A stretch of 7,192 bases of DNA, from the NCBI GenBank assembly GCA_030613345.1, contig JAUWMD010000133.1:1-7192 (forward strand), read 5' to 3'. The notes below the pieces were generated by a model. It was not told the origin of the DNA, did not search any database, and saw only the letters and a list, made by a program, of their open reading frames with translations. Below, in pieces: positions 6,426-7,192 of the stretch; the stretch's first letter is position 1; every line of letters starts with the position of its first letter. This DNA is from Candidatus Krumholzibacteriota bacterium. Its GTDB lineage: Bacteria; Krumholzibacteriota; Krumholzibacteriia; Krumholzibacteriales; Krumholzibacteriaceae. The translations under genes and the position numbers were made by a program.

Positions 6426-7192
6426 CTATACCGATTCCCGTCTGAACAGGAGACTCTTCTCAGCAGCGCCGCCGAGAAGAAGCCACAGGAAGAACGGCCC
6501 GCCGAGCAGGGATGTAATGACACCCACCGGAATCTCTGCAGGAGCGATCACCGTTCGCGCCAGGGTATCGCACAGCACGAGAAACGTTCCGCCGAAGAGG
6601 AATGACGCCGGCGCGAGCCTTGCGTGCCCCTCTCCGACGATCAGCCTGCATATATGAGGGGCCATCATGCCTACGAACGCGATCGGCCCGCAGATGGACA
6701 CGACGCCTCCGACAAGTAGCGAGGCCGCTATGAATATGCGTCTCCTCGTCCTCTTCACGTCCACTCCCCTGCCGGCAGCAATATCATCGCCGAGTGAGAG
6801 AAGATCGAGTTCCCTTAGACTGACGAATACGATCGAGACACCGACAGCCATGAACGGAGCGAGTGTCCAGATACTTGAGTATCCGATCGTCTCTACCCCT
6901 CCCATCAGCCATCTCACTATCCTGAACGACTGGGTGAAGTCACTCATGTACTGCATGAAAAGAATGAGGCTGGAAAAAAAGAAATTTATCGCCACTCCGG
7001 CGATGAGCATCGTCGCGGTCGAGAATCCCCGCCTCGCCTTCGTAAGCCCGTATACGAGCGTTATCGAGACGGCAGCCCAGAAGAAAGCGCTGACGGATTG
7101 TCCGGACAGCCAGGCCCGGCCGAAGGCCCGGCCCACCTTCATGTAGCGCGCCGCTCCGAAAGCGGCGCCGCTCGAGACTCCGAGCGTGGACG
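6426..7192 (-). CDS. FecCD-family ABC transporter permease (iron-siderophore, heme or cobalamin), 5' partial
   Basis: The frame stays open to the right edge. Codons upstream of the internal ATG at 7142 encode TLGVSSGAAFGAA, matching the conserved LGxSSGAxxGA segment of FecCD/BtuC permeases, so 7142 is not the start and the N-terminal part is missing. About 255 residues are visible. Recognisable family features are LIAGVAINFFFSSL, WLMGG, LSLGDDIAAGRGVDV (the cytoplasmic loop contacting the ATPase), GPIAFVGMMAPHICRLIVG, AEIPVGVITSLLGGPFFLWLLL and several long hydrophobic helices. Such proteins form the inner-membrane channel of importers for ferric siderophores, heme or vitamin B12; the substrate cannot be told from this subunit. 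The stop TAG (6428-6426) shares a base with a possible GTG start of the activase. Binding-protein and ATPase genes would lie beyond the edge or elsewhere. The segment ARYMKVGRAFGRAW is unusually basic for this part of the fold. Confidence 0.9.
   Translation of the reverse strand, partial: STLGVSSGAAFGAARYMKVGRAFGRAWLSGQSVSAFFWAAVSITLVYGLTKARRGFSTATMLIAGVAINFFFSSLILFMQYMSDFTQSFRIVRWLMGGVETIGYSSIWTLAPFMAVGVSIVFVSLRELDLLSLGDDIAAGRGVDVKRTRRRIFIAASLLVGGVVSICGPIAFVGMMAPHICRLIVGEGHARLAPASFLFGGTFLVLCDTLARTVIAPAEIPVGVITSLLGGPFFLWLLLGGAAEKSLLFRRESV

Noticed and set aside
7140..7142. ATG as the start of the permease gene.
   Set aside because: The same frame upstream encodes the conserved LGVSSGAAFGAA segment and stays open to the window edge.
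7148..7168. A perfect 8-bp inverted repeat (GCGCCGCT / AGCGGCGC) with a 5-base loop, resembling a terminator stem.
   Set aside because: It lies in the conserved Ala/Gly-rich coding segment of the permease and has no T run. It is most likely a by-product of GCC/GGC codons.

Overview
The window is densely coding, moderately GC-rich bacterial DNA. It holds one gene on the plus strand (cut by the left edge) converging on three tightly packed genes on the minus strand (the most upstream cut by the right edge). There is no intergenic stretch longer than a few bases. I see no RNA genes, insertion sequences, CRISPR arrays or recognisable terminators.

Left region (1-3249, plus): a large membrane sensor. 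It has a signal peptide, fourteen Reg_prop beta-propeller repeats, a Y_Y_Y domain, one transmembrane helix and a cytoplasmic SpoIIE/RsbU-type PP2C phosphatase. The sensing half resembles the hybrid two-component sensors of Bacteroidetes, but the output is a phosphatase and not a histidine kinase. It probably controls a partner-switching (STAS anti-anti-sigma) target that lies outside the window.

Right region (3242-7192, minus): read in the direction of transcription this is a FecCD-type ABC permease, then a radical-SAM glycyl-radical-enzyme activase, then a glycyl radical enzyme. The last is assigned with good confidence as trans-4-hydroxy-L-proline dehydratase (HypD). Its Cys, Glu and Gly radical residues and every Hyp-pocket residue I can recall from the Clostridioides difficile enzyme are present at a constant offset of three. 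The activase (HypE/PflA-like) should install the glycyl radical. Together they would convert hydroxyproline to pyrroline-5-carboxylate, which a P5C reductase (not in this window) would reduce to proline. The permease stop overlaps a possible GTG start of the activase, and the activase stop lies just before the dehydratase start, so the three genes look co-transcribed.

Organism: oxygen-sensitive glycyl radical chemistry implies an anaerobe or facultative anaerobe. A signal peptide and periplasmic-type propeller sensor suggest a diderm. The Reg_prop/Y_Y_Y/SpoIIE architecture, frequent AGG/AGA arginine codons and moderate GC would suit an uncultivated FCB-group or related candidate phylum, but this placement is a weak inference.

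The window has no wholly unfamiliar system. The points of most interest are the gut-type hydroxyproline dehydratase in this setting, an activase lacking the ferredoxin-like domain, the coupling to an iron/cobalamin-type permease, and the 14-blade sensor with a phosphatase output.
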